Origin: Ceratodon purpureus
Taxonomy: Eukaryota; Streptophyta; Bryopsida; Pseudoditrichales; Ditrichaceae
Direction: 5' to 3'
Assembly: GCA_014871385.1 (NCBI GenBank)
Contig: CM026426.1
Coordinates: 26,464,453 to 26,528,452 of the forward strand
DNA length: 64,000 nt
Positions 22,903 to 33,205 of this stretch are shown here, piece after piece (the stretch's first letter is position 1; every line of letters starts with the position of its first letter). The notes below the pieces were generated by a model that ran no database searches, was not told the DNA's origin, and worked only from the letters and a program-made list of their open reading frames with translations. Both the position numbers and the translations under genes were made by a program.

Positions 22903-23800
22903 TGTTATTATAAAACAAATAAATAGATACTCTAAAAAAATTAAAAATCTATGAAAAATAGAGCTTACATTGACTTCCTGAAAATGCAAATCTATATGCA
23001 TGTTATTATTTGTATTTAACACGCATTAAGTTACAAATCATGTCTAATTTGTCAATATGAAAAATTAATAAACATACGATATGCAAATTATTATCGTAAG
23101 TTTAATTAGCTGGCTTAACATAGTAAAAAAAATGAAGATATAAATGTTAATCATTAGTAAATAAGGTCTTTAAATAGTTTTACGCACATTCACGCAAAAT
23201 GAATCAATACCATTTCCACACTTTTTCATTTGACCTCAAGACTTATAATTGTAACGCCTTAAGATTCATGCAAATAATATTTTTTTATTATTGTTATAAT
23301 TTAAATGAAAAGATTTAATATCCTTAAAATTTGATGGTATAATATGATTTTGTAGATTAATTTATTGAAAATATTCATCCTTCAATTCTTTGAATAATAT
23401 TTTTAATAAAACAAGATCAATAAACAAATTAAGTAACATTGCTTATGAATTCTTTGGTCATTGAGATTAAATATGATTCTCTCACTACCACATGTTTACA
23501 GTGATAAATCAGTCAATAAATTAATAAATTTCCAAAGGACATCATAAAGGGAGTGTAGTGTCCAGAGAGTTTGCTCATTGTATTATTCATCTTTATTATA
23601 AGATGTGCAGTAAATGTTTTGAAAATAGATGTTTTTTATCATGTATAATTTGTTTATTACATATTTTCAAAGCAAGATCCGCGACTTCATTTGTATCTAG
23701 AAATTGTTTCTTTAGCAAAAAACGGTAATTAATGTTATCACCAGAATATAATTGTTGTAATTTTAAAATTATATTATTGCAATTATCGTTATATTTATTC

Positions 23801-24497
23801 TATTTTTTATAGTAATTTATAGCCATTACAATGACAGAACGGTCCTTGGCGAGTGAAAACGCGGTTGCAAAGCGCATGACACTCATATGCCATTTTGCTA
23901 GGATAATTAACTTTTGTTATATTACTTAGATGACTTTAAATACAATGTGGATGATGAGATTATATGTTACGAAGAAAATTCTCGTATATTGCATCTAATC
24001 ACGTTTTCCGGAGACTTCAAGCTTGAAGTATAGTTGGAATGAGGTATAGTTAGAACGAAACCTACTAAAGAATTGGACGGCCTCTCTGGTCCACATTTCA
24101 ATACGAAAAATCTAGTGGAAGAGTATTTACCTATGACATGCAGGACCAAACTATTTTTTATAGTTATTTATAGCCATTACAATGACATAGGTCCTTGGCG
24201 AGTGGAAACGCGGTTGCAAAGCGCATGACACTCATATGCCATTTTGTTATGATAATCAACTTTTCTCCTATTATTTAGATGAATTTAAATATTATGTGGA
24301 TGATAAGATTATATGTTACGGAGAAAAATCTCGGATATTGCATCTAATCACGTTTTCCGAAGGCTTTAAGGTTGAAGTATAGTTGGAATGAGGTACAAAA
24401 CGAAACCTCTTGAAGAATTGGAGGACCTCTCTGGCCCACATCTCAATAGGGAAAATCTACTAGAAGGGTATTTACCATTGACATGCAGGACCAAACA
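23801..24497. repeat. 351-bp tandem duplication
   Basis: Two adjacent copies, 23801-24150 and 24151-24497, both containing GCGGTTGCAAAGCGCATGAC and ending near ACATGCAGGACCAAAC. They differ by scattered substitutions and small indels. Confidence 0.8.
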
Positions 24498-25019
24498 ATT
24501 CAAATGATTTACATCAAATATTTTTATTTAGCAGCAATTTATCTTATGCTATAACATGATTTAGAAGAACCTTATTATCTATTGTGTTCGCTCCAAAGTT
24601 CATGAATTTGAACGCAACAATTTTGTTTATTATTTTAAAACTTAAAAGGTTTAATTGTATATTATCTACAATGCAATGATAAACATTTTTATTGTATATA
24701 AACTCAATAATGGTTGCATATATGAAAATGTTTCTCTAAAAATTTATATTGATTATACTTTTAATAGTACTTTATTACTTAATTAAAATGAATTGTTTGA
24801 ACATTTATATGCTTAGTATAATAATTTATAATAATTTATACCGCCTAATTTATATTCAAAGTATTAAATGTTTTTGCTTTGATGAATAAACTATCATTGT
24901 TACAATTAATTTTTTTGTAGTTTAAGTTTTAAATGCATAAATAACATCTTTAAAAAGATAAGATTTGGGGACAAATGTATATTCACTGCATACATAAAGA
25001 TACGTACTGCATAGAAATA

Positions 25020-25410
25020 TGATGACAAACGGATAGGCATTGCATGTGAATTTAAGGACAAAGGAATATGCTTTGCATATGAATTTGAGGACAAAAGTAT
25101 ATGCTTTACATATGAATTTGAGGACAAAGGGATATGCTTTGCATATGAATTTGAGGACAAAGGGATATGCTTTGCATATGAATTTGAGGACAAAGGGATA
25201 TGCTTTGCATATGAATTTGAGGACAAACGGATAAGCTTTGCATATGAATTTGAGGACAAAGGGATATGCTTTGCATATGAATTTGAGGACAAACAGATAA
25301 GCTTTGCATATGAATTTGAGGACAAAGGGATATGCTTTGCATATGAATTTGAGGACAAAGGGATATGCTTTGCATATGAATTTGAAGACAAACGGATAAG
25401 CTTTGCATAT
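25020..25410. repeat. 33-bp minisatellite, about 12 copies
   Basis: The unit is GGGATATGCTTTGCATATGA followed by ATTTGAGGACAAA. Variants at the first bases (GGGAT, CGGAT, CAGAT) alternate along the array. Because 33 is a multiple of three and no stops occur, long spurious frames open on both strands. Each unit holds the palindrome ATATGC...GCATAT. Confidence 0.85.
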
Positions 25411-26394
25411 GAAAAAAAAATTTAAAAAAATCCTGCTCTAAATATGAAAAAATGACGAAACTTAATTAAATGGACCGATGTAAAACTTGTCTTAAAAAGT
25501 GGCCTTCTGAGGTGAATGTTATACGTTTTCTCAGGTTTAAATTCACGAATTCAACTTTAATCTCATCTTACAACTTATGGTCCTTGATATTTGCAGATTT
25601 AGAGCACGAACCAAAAACTATAAATTTATTTAAAGTGCCTAACATTCCATGAATTTATAATTACTTGATGATCAGTATAAATTTGTCCATTTTGAATTCT
25701 AAATAGTAGATACCATGAATTTAATATTATATTCAATGATAATAAAATCAATACAATAAAAATGAATCTCGAATTTTTACAAAATTTTGAATAGCAACTT
25801 TATGTTTTCATTTTATTCCAATTTGTAATTTTAATGAGAGGTGTCATTTTATAGAACCTTATGCCACATCCTGGGTATGTATAAAAACGTATTAAACTTC
25901 AATAAAAACTAAAGTCTACAAAAACTATGTTGAATAAATGCAAAATTATTTCTAGGATGAAAATTAAGTTCTTTAATTGTTTGAATTATAAAACCGCAAA
26001 TTATTTTTTAAAACAACAATGGTTTAAACAAAAAAATTGAAAGAAATTAATATAACCTATGTTTATTTATATCTAAGACATGTAATCTTAATTCAACTAA
26101 TTTTTTGCTAAAGCGCCAAAAGTGAGAAATTTGTATTTAATATTACGTACTTAATATTTGAAATAATAAAAATATTTCATCAGTGAAAAAACGGATGTCT
26201 CATGGTGTAATGTAATCTAAATTTCTATTTTTTAACCTAGTTTTCCACTTCGAGTATGCTTTGAAAAATTTGGATTACTTAAATCTTTTGAGAGAATAAT
26301 AACAATTGTTGTTTTGATAGCATTGTATTTAATTGCATTTCTTTATTAATTACTCATTAAAAAATATATTTAGTTTGATCTATTTTGTTTTTGG

Positions 26395-26530
26395 CAATAA
26401 TATATATATCTATATATATATATTTATTTGTTTTTATTTATATTTATACATATATTTATTTATATTTATACATATATTTATTTATATTTATATATATATT
26501 TAATTATACATATATATATTTCTATATATA
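26395..26530. repeat. AT microsatellite / ATTT-rich tandem repeat
   Basis: TATA runs with about 22-bp units of TATTTATACATATATTTATT. Confidence 0.75.
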
Positions 26531-27059
26531 AGGCATATATCACTTTTGTTTTATAGTAAAGAATATTTATGTTTATTTTTTAAAAAATTAAATCATATAG
26601 GTGTACTATTCTTTTAACTAAAAAATGTCATATACATCTTTTTCGATAGTTTTTGTAAATATTAATAAATATTGGTAAATTTTTGTAAATAGTTTTAATT
26701 GTATGATTAAATTATGATGTTTTTTATTATAATATTAGTAAATATTTCCTTTTAAACTACATATTATACCATATAAGTGTATTTTTCTTTTAACAATAAG
26801 CATCATAAGTATTTTCTTTTATAATATTAGTTAATAAACTAGACACTGTATGATTTGGAACGATTATAAACACTTTGTATCCATTTGTAAACTTTATAAA
26901 CGATTATATCCACTTTGTATCCATTATAAATACTTTGTATAACTTCTTATTTGTTTTTTATTTTTTATTTTCCTAAAGATTTAAAACTGTTTGTAGTGTT
27001 GTTAAGAAATACAAAAAACACAAGTTAAAAAATACATACAATATCTTGTTTCACTACCT

Positions 27060-27306
27060 CTTCTTACCCAACTCTCTTCCTCAACCCCCATCCCTCTCCT
27101 CGACACCCCCCTCTCCCGACACCCCCTCTCCCGACACCCCCTCTCCCGACACCCCCTCTCCCGACACCCCCTCTCCCGACACCCCCTCTCCCGACACCCT
27201 CCTCTCCCGACACCCCATCTCTCGACACCCCTCTCCCCATCTCCCTCTCCCCCCCGTCTCCTTCTCTCTCGAGTGTCCCTCTCCCGACTGCCTTCCTCCC
27301 TCTCTT

Positions 27307-27349
<43 letters not shown>

Positions 27350-27650
27350 TTCCCTCGACCCTCTCTCCCCCCGACCCTCTCTCCCCCGACCCTCTCTCCC
27401 CCGATCCTCTCTCCCCCAACCCTCTCTCCCCGACCCTCCCTCCCCGACCCGACCCCCTCTCCCCCGTCCCGACCCTCTGCCCCGACCCGACCCCCTCCCC
27501 CTCTCCCCCGACTCCTTCTTCTCCCCCGTCCCTCTCTCGCCCGTCCCCCTCTCCCTCGACTCAACCCGACCTTCCCCCCCAGCGCCCTCACTCTAAATCC
27601 CGACTCCCCCTATCCCCCACCCCGCCCTCCTTGCCCCTCTCATCACGAGA
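27060..27650. repeat. pyrimidine-rich low-complexity block
   Basis: Strongly strand-asymmetric C/T-rich sequence in an AT-rich setting. It starts with about six copies of a 15-bp unit (ACACCCCCTCTCCCG, 27,102-27,198), then a pure C run, then about four copies of CCCTCTCTCCCCCGA-type units (27,358-27,420). The proline-rich and glycine-rich frames here are by-products of composition. Confidence 0.85.
27308..27349. repeat. uninterrupted C42 homopolymer
   Basis: Forty-two consecutive C residues (G42 on the other strand), able in principle to form G-quadruplex or i-motif structures. Confidence 0.9.
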
Positions 27651-28239
27651 ATTTTGAATTTATCTTTTTTTCAGATTTTTACTTTTATCGTATAATGTAT
27701 TTTCACAATGATTCTATTTCATTCTCCTAATTACCCGGAGTACTATTTTGAAATGGAAACAAGCAAAAAAATCTCTATCATTTATCAATGAATTGTCAAC
27801 ATTAACTGAAATCTTATCAAGTTAACTAAACTAAGTGACTTTCATCAATTAAACGGTACATATGTCATCGTCTCTATCCGCTTTGTTCACATATTCTTGA
27901 TCATTACAACTGAACAAATAATTTGATCGTTTCTTCACCATGTTAAAAATGACACTAATTTATAAAAAGTAAGTTATCTAGTGAATAATTTATTATACTG
28001 GTACGTTACTCAAATGTTTTTAACGGATCCTTGCATTGACTTTGTGTATCACTGCATCTTATTCATCTTCAATTGTGTTTTTGCTTTAAAAATTGATAAC
28101 ATCTTAGCATCCCCCTACAATGCACTAATATTTTGTTGTATTTTAATCGACAGCGTTGTAGATTTAACATACTTAAGTAAAGAGTCAATTATACATGATT
28201 GATATGAAATGTCTATTAATGAACATGGACTCATGTTTT

Positions 28240-28620
28240 CCGTTCATGATATTGTATGTGTATCTTTTGGTCATTCTGTACATGCCAAGCTTCTCAATCA
28301 CAACATTTGATTATGCAATGCAAAAGTTATAAATGGTTGAAGGTAAAATATCTCAGCGCGTGCACCCACCAAACCTTTTCATATATGCAACCTAAATAAT
28401 AATTTGAAAAACCATCAATTTGTAGAGATTCATATTTGAATATCAGGCTTTGAATAAGTCCATTACTATAAGTGAGGTGAAAGATATGACAAGTCATGTT
28501 ATGTGGGCAGTTCAAATTCAATTTCGTCGATTTTTCCTAATTGAAAATAGAAAAAGTTTATTCTTATATACCACATGATGTTGTAACATTTCTTTTTAAT
28601 AAATTTCATTGAAATTGCGA
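28240..28620 (-). repeat. dispersed repeat, inverted copy at 55.0-55.4 kb
   Basis: The reverse complement matches about 55,010-55,400 closely, sharing for example CATAACATGACTTGTCATAT and CTTTTGCATTGCATAA in the same order. It is an old interspersed repeat of unknown class. Confidence 0.7.
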
Positions 28621-29296
28621 AATCAGCATTTAGAAGGAACGAAAATAATTTGATTTTTGACCTTAAACAAATATGATCCTACATTTGGTGTTGTTTTTAA
28701 TAGCTTAATTTTGGAAAATAATTAATTTGTGGATCTGGTATAAGATCTTATAGTTGAAATTGCAAAATAACGTTAAAAGTTGGAAAACTAATTGTCTTCA
28801 TGAGAAGGTGTTGGTAGGATGTTTTTATGAGATTTCATGATGGATATTTAACAATTGACAACTTGCTTTTCTTTTGGTCTTATTTACCTTCCTGCTATTT
28901 CGCCACAATATGTCGTATACTACTTCATTGATTCCAATTTTCACACCTTCTCTTCTCTTATTATGCTATTCATCTTAATTATGTCATAACTCTTTAAGTT
29001 CATGCATTTTGATGTATTGTTGCATAGACAAAAAAACTTTGTTTTCCTCCTTTCCAATGTTTGTTTCTAATTACTAATCTCTCTATAGCTTTCGTTTTTT
29101 TCGTCAATAAGAACAAGTTGCCATATACTTCGTAGATATTTTCATATAACATAACTATCGTCGTGATTTCTTACAAAGCTTTTAGTCCTTTATTAGTTTT
29201 TTATGTTTTTTTCCAAGATTCAAAATCTATTGATTATCTCATGATAGTTTATTACTTATTTTAAAATTGGTATTAATTTACATATATTTTATTTTG

Positions 29297-29505
29297 TTTT
29301 GAGTTTAATAGTGCGATTCTTTTGCAAATAACTTTTTATAATTTCTTATCTCTTTTGAGTTTAAGACTTGTCATTTTTTTTCCAATTTTTTCTTTTTTAC
29401 AAGACCCAAGCCTTTTATGGGAAGATACCTAAGCCGCCTTCAATCAAAGATTCAAGTATTGAAGTTTTTCCTTGCTGTTCCATCTTATTCCGTTTTCTTC
29501 GTTTT

Positions 29506-29555
<50 letters not shown>

Positions 29556-29705
29556 CCTCCTGCTTATTTCTTCACAAATCCATCCTCTCGCTTTTTTATT
29601 TTCTTAAATTTCTTCAACCTCTATTTCCTTTGTTCTTTTCTTAACTTTAATTCAAATTTTCTATGTTTGATTGTTTACTCTATTTCCTTGCTTGTTTTTT
29701 TTTTC
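29297..29705 (+). repeat. direct repeat copy 1 (with T49 run)
   Basis: It matches 30471-30875 at an offset of 1,174 bp, sharing GCAAATAACTTTTTATAATT and CGCCTTCAATCAAAGATTCA. It contains a T49 homopolymer at 29507-29555. There are no clear TG...CA ends or internal retroviral features, so I do not call LTRs. Confidence 0.75.
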
Positions 29706-30470
29706 TCATTTTACCATTGTTACCATAAGATTATTAGAATATCGTGCCAAAGTTAAGTCGTCACGAACTATAATCTCATTAGCATTCCGAACGTAAAGAT
29801 GTTTACCACCAATTTTTGTATTAAAAATGCCCGTTCATAATCATTGATTGCGAAGCATTTCGCTATGTAATTGTTGACTTATTCTCTTCCATCGCGACTT
29901 GGCTCAATTCCACTTTTGTTTTTTTGTATTTATTTATTTATTTTTTTAATAAAAATCATCTATATGATATAAAGATTATATGACATTACTTTCACGAGAT
30001 CTTAGTAAAAGCTGTAAAAATATAGTAGACTTCACGGAAAAACAAAACTTAGAGAGTATTGAATGAAAATCAATCTACTTTAAATTTCCTTACCGATTTA
30101 TTTATCATCCATTAAATTTCGTTTGCGTATCCATTACCTTGAGTCTCTCTAGAATTTTTAGTTCTTTATTTGATTTTTTTCCTGTCCCTTGTACTTTAGT
30201 TTCTTTATTAAGCCACGTGGCATTTATCCTCATTTGTGAATGCTACATGCAGATGGAGACTTTACTCCATACTTCTTGAGTTTCATCTTTCGACTTAAGT
30301 TCATGTGATTTCTTGTTGAAATTATTGTTATTCCCCTCGACGTATTTTTTCTTTAGAATCTCTCTCTCTTTGTTTCTTGTTTTGTTTTATTTCTTTATTC
30401 TTATTAATTTTATTATTTCTTTAAATCTTTTTTAGGTTTGTTTGTTTTTTGTTTGTTGTTATTTCTCTTC

Positions 30471-30666
30471 TTTTGAGTTTAATAGTACAATTCCTTTGCA
30501 AATAACTTTTTATAATTTCTTATCTCTTTTGAGTTAAAGACTTATCATGTTTTTTTCCAAATTTTTTTTTTTTACAAGACCCAAGCCATTTATGGGAAGA
30601 TGTGTGAGCCGCCTTCAATCAAAGATTCAAGTATTGAGGTATTTCCTTGCCGTTCCACCTTATTCC

Positions 30667-30707
<41 letters not shown>

Positions 30708-30875
30708 TTTAATTTTTTAATTTATTTTCTCCGTTTATTTCTTCATAAAGCTATCCTCTCGCTTTTTTATTTTCTTAAATTTCTTCAACCTCTATTTCCC
30801 TTTTTCTTTTCTTAACTTGAATTCAAATTTTTTATTTTTGATTGTTTACTCTTTTTCCTTGCTTGTTTTTTTTTT
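30471..30875 (+). repeat. direct repeat copy 2 (with T35 run)
   Basis: Second copy of the 29297 repeat. The homopolymer here is T35 (30668-30702). Confidence 0.75.
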
Positions 30876-31000
30876 TGTTTGATTAGAGGACCTGAGTGTT
30901 ATGCAGTCCGGTTTTTGCCGATTTTGTTTGGCAGAGCTATATTTTGGTCTATGTCCTACTGCATCTTTTCAAGTTTGATCTGAATGTAAACACTTAAATC

Positions 31001-32088
31001 GGTGCAGATTTCAGTACATTCGGAACATTCCTTCGATACTAATGAAAACAAGGTGGCCAAAAGCCCTTCGTCCTTTGACTATCGCGTATCTCTCTCCAAT
31101 ACTGAGGGGAATCTATCTGTTGCCAATGCCTGTCTAAGAAGTCAATGACTTGTAAAATGTCTCCCTTTTATGGACAATCTCCTCTAATGTCAGCTCCTTT
31201 GGCCTTCCAAACAAGGACCACAATGGTTCTGATTTGTGATCATAAACATATGGGCTGTTGTTTTGATGCTTCTAGTTATAAAGGAGAAGAATACAGCAAC
31301 GCTTATCAGCTCCGAGGATACCTGATGCATTCGACCAACTACTTGGAAGGAACTGGTTACTTTTTTGATTAATGTTATTTTGCTGTTTTACCTTCCACTA
31401 ACGAGAAGCCTGCCATCAGTGTGCACTTCTGACCGCGTACTGTGTGGTCAATGTGAGTAGGTTCTACTCGGATTTGGGCTAGAAAATAGAGATGAGTGGG
31501 CAACGGAGCTGAAGAAGAGGGCGGGCAGCAAATGTTGTTATCCGGGAGGAAATGACACAAAATCCTGTAAGTTTCTTTCTTTGTTCCAAGTTCTCCTAGG
31601 ATGAGCGTTTGAATTTGTAACTGCTATGACTAGCAACTTTTAGAAGCTGTAACCAGAAAATGAGAAGCGTTCTTTCTAGATTGTGCGTGCAGCCAGAAGT
31701 ACTACTTATACTGTGTCGAACCGATAGTGTGATGGCGCTGGCGCCAAGTCAAAAATCCCCACTATCCAAAACCGGGACTCAGAGCAGGTGCAGGTGAGCC
31801 AATTCCGAAGTCGATTCTCGCAGTCATCTGACGTCTGATCCTGTTCTGTCTTGTACTTGTCGCAATTTGGTTGAAGAGGCCCGAGATGGATTCGATACCT
31901 GCATTAAACTCATTTTAAACTGTGATTATCGTGTATGATCGGATAGTTGGTAGAAATGGATAGAAATGAAATACCATGGATTTCGAAATGAAATACCATG
32001 GATTTCGAAATGAAATGAAACACCATGGAATCAGAAATGTATAAAATAGTCTTAGTGAATACCTGTGGATCTTCTCACAAATGGCAAT
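31001..32088. other. intergenic stretch with possible exon remnant
   Basis: An exon-like open segment follows a GCAG at about 31,010 (reads ISVHSEHSFDTNENK... up to a TGA near 31,146) but matches nothing I recognise. It also holds a motif copy at 31734 and about three copies of an AAATGAAATACCATGGATTT-type unit at 31,955-32,035. Confidence 0.3.
31734..31745 (-). repeat. dispersed GGCGCTGGCGCC motif
   Basis: First exact copy after the AT-rich block, about 345 bp beyond the stop codon of the minus-strand RING-like gene. Confidence 0.8.
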
Positions 32089-33040
32089 TCACTGATTATT
32101 CTCCTTGTTCTTCTTGCGGCTGGATCCCGAGGCCTTCTCTTTTTTTGGGGTGGATCCCGAGGCCTTCTCTTTCTTTGGGGTGTAGTTCAGTCCACCAATG
32201 TCCGAGTTAAGGTGGCCCCGCTTCTTATCACCTTCTCCAATATCCTCATCGTCGCTTGGTTTGAAGGGACCATCTGTATAAATAGTCTCCAATTAGAATA
32301 TAGATGCTGAATAACCAGAATAAGCAACCTTATATTATCATAGATTTGAAAGGTAACCTGGCATAAGAGATTGGAAAGGCGAATTAAATCATACCCTCAT
32401 CCTTGAAAAATCCAAAACTTTTGAGCCAGCATGCTGGAAAAATTTTCTTGCACTTCGTAGCCGCGCAATTCGAATCCAAGGACGTCTGCATCGCTGCGCA
32501 CCAAGGGTGATAGACACAAAAGCATGGAGCCAGGACGACGTCATACAGTGGAAACCCTGTTTCGCAAAAAACACAGTCTTGAATGTTTCTTCCTTGTGCG
32601 GTTTTCTTCCGGATGTCCACGTCCTCCATGTATCGGCATGCTGTTCGAGTTGCTGGAAGTCCAAACCTCTCAACAAGCCGCTTCGACTGTTCCTTTAGCC
32701 TGTCCAGGGACGTAAACTTGTCCAACTTATCCTCCAGCAGACGCTTCTCCTCCTCCTCCAAGGCAGCCATGTCTTGAGCACGTGCTTCCTCGGGCTTCTC
32801 TACCATTCCTCTTATACTGTTCTCCACCTCCGCGATCACCCTCATCTTCTCCGCAATCTCATTTCGATGCCACGCTATGATAGCCGGCACGCCCCCTTTC
32901 TCGATCATCGTGCTTAGGCCTTGCAAGTTCTCGAGATCCGCCGCTGTTGTGGTCAGCAAATCCTTCGCACTTACCAACTTCGCCTGTATCCCGTCGGCAT
33001 CAGCGTGGGCCCGAATCGGCAGCTGCTTTGCCTTGCTCAT
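32089..33040 (-). CDS. coiled-coil protein with RING-like finger and Lys-rich tail
   Basis: Exon 1 33040-32395 ends GATGAGG|GTATGA. Exon 2 32273-32089 starts after TTTATACAG. The spliced frame gives 276 residues ending TGA. The N-terminal 140 residues are charged and helical (coiled coil, e.g. LEEEEKRLLEDKLDKF). A RING-like finger starts near residue 156: CVFCETGFP, then PCFCVYHPWC, then NCAATKC, ending in FPACWLKSFGF. The spacing and the FPxxWLxSxGF ending match the gene at 15,799, so the two are paralogues. The tail is acidic (DDEDIGEG) then basic with two TPKKEKASGS repeats and KKNKENN, suggesting a nuclear protein. The likely role is zinc-dependent ubiquitin transfer or scaffolding, by analogy only. 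Confidence 0.7.
32121..32180. repeat. 30-bp direct repeat in coding sequence
   Basis: Two adjacent copies of a TGGATCCCGAGGCCTTCTCT... unit encode the duplicated TPKKEKASGS segment of the RING-like protein's tail. Confidence 0.85.
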
Positions 33041-33069
33041 CTGCAACTGCTCGAACAGCTTCTGAATGT

Positions 33070-33081
33070 GGCGCCAGCGCC
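33070..33081 (+). repeat. dispersed GGCGCCAGCGCC motif just upstream of RING-like gene
   Basis: Exact 12-mer 30 bp upstream of the minus-strand start codon at 33040, hence probably in its 5' UTR or core promoter. Confidence 0.85.
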
Positions 33082-33193
33082 GTTGCTTTCCTTTGTTTAG
33101 ATTGGACGAGGTCTCTTTACTTAATGGTGCTTTTATTTCCTTGGTTTGAATCAGCCGAGGCCATGGGACAGAACTAACTCAAATTTCCACACT

Positions 33194-33205
33194 GGCGCTG
33201 GCGCC
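33194..33205 (-). repeat. dispersed GGCGCTGGCGCC motif upstream of RING-like gene
   Basis: Exact 12-mer about 155 bp upstream of the same start codon, in the opposite orientation to the 33070 copy. Confidence 0.85.

Larger units (their letters stand above)
20232..31000. other. AT-rich gene-free block
   Basis: About 10.8 kb with very low GC, many homopolymer runs and no ORF that I can support. The GC motif is absent. It contains the satellites, duplications and homopolymers listed separately. Otherwise I see nothing in it. Confidence 0.6.

Noticed and set aside
24906..25408. Repetitive SNSYAKHIPLS-type ORFs
   Set aside because: Produced by the 33-bp minisatellite; open on both strands because the unit is a multiple of three without stops.
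27046..27657. Proline-rich and glycine/arginine-rich ORFs
   Set aside because: Compositional by-products of the C/T-rich low-complexity block.
29368..29756. Phe-rich ORFs
   Set aside because: Poly-Phe from the T49 run; not a gene.
29297..30875. LTR pair of a small retrotransposon
   Set aside because: No TG...CA ends, primer-binding site, polypurine tract or target duplication could be seen.
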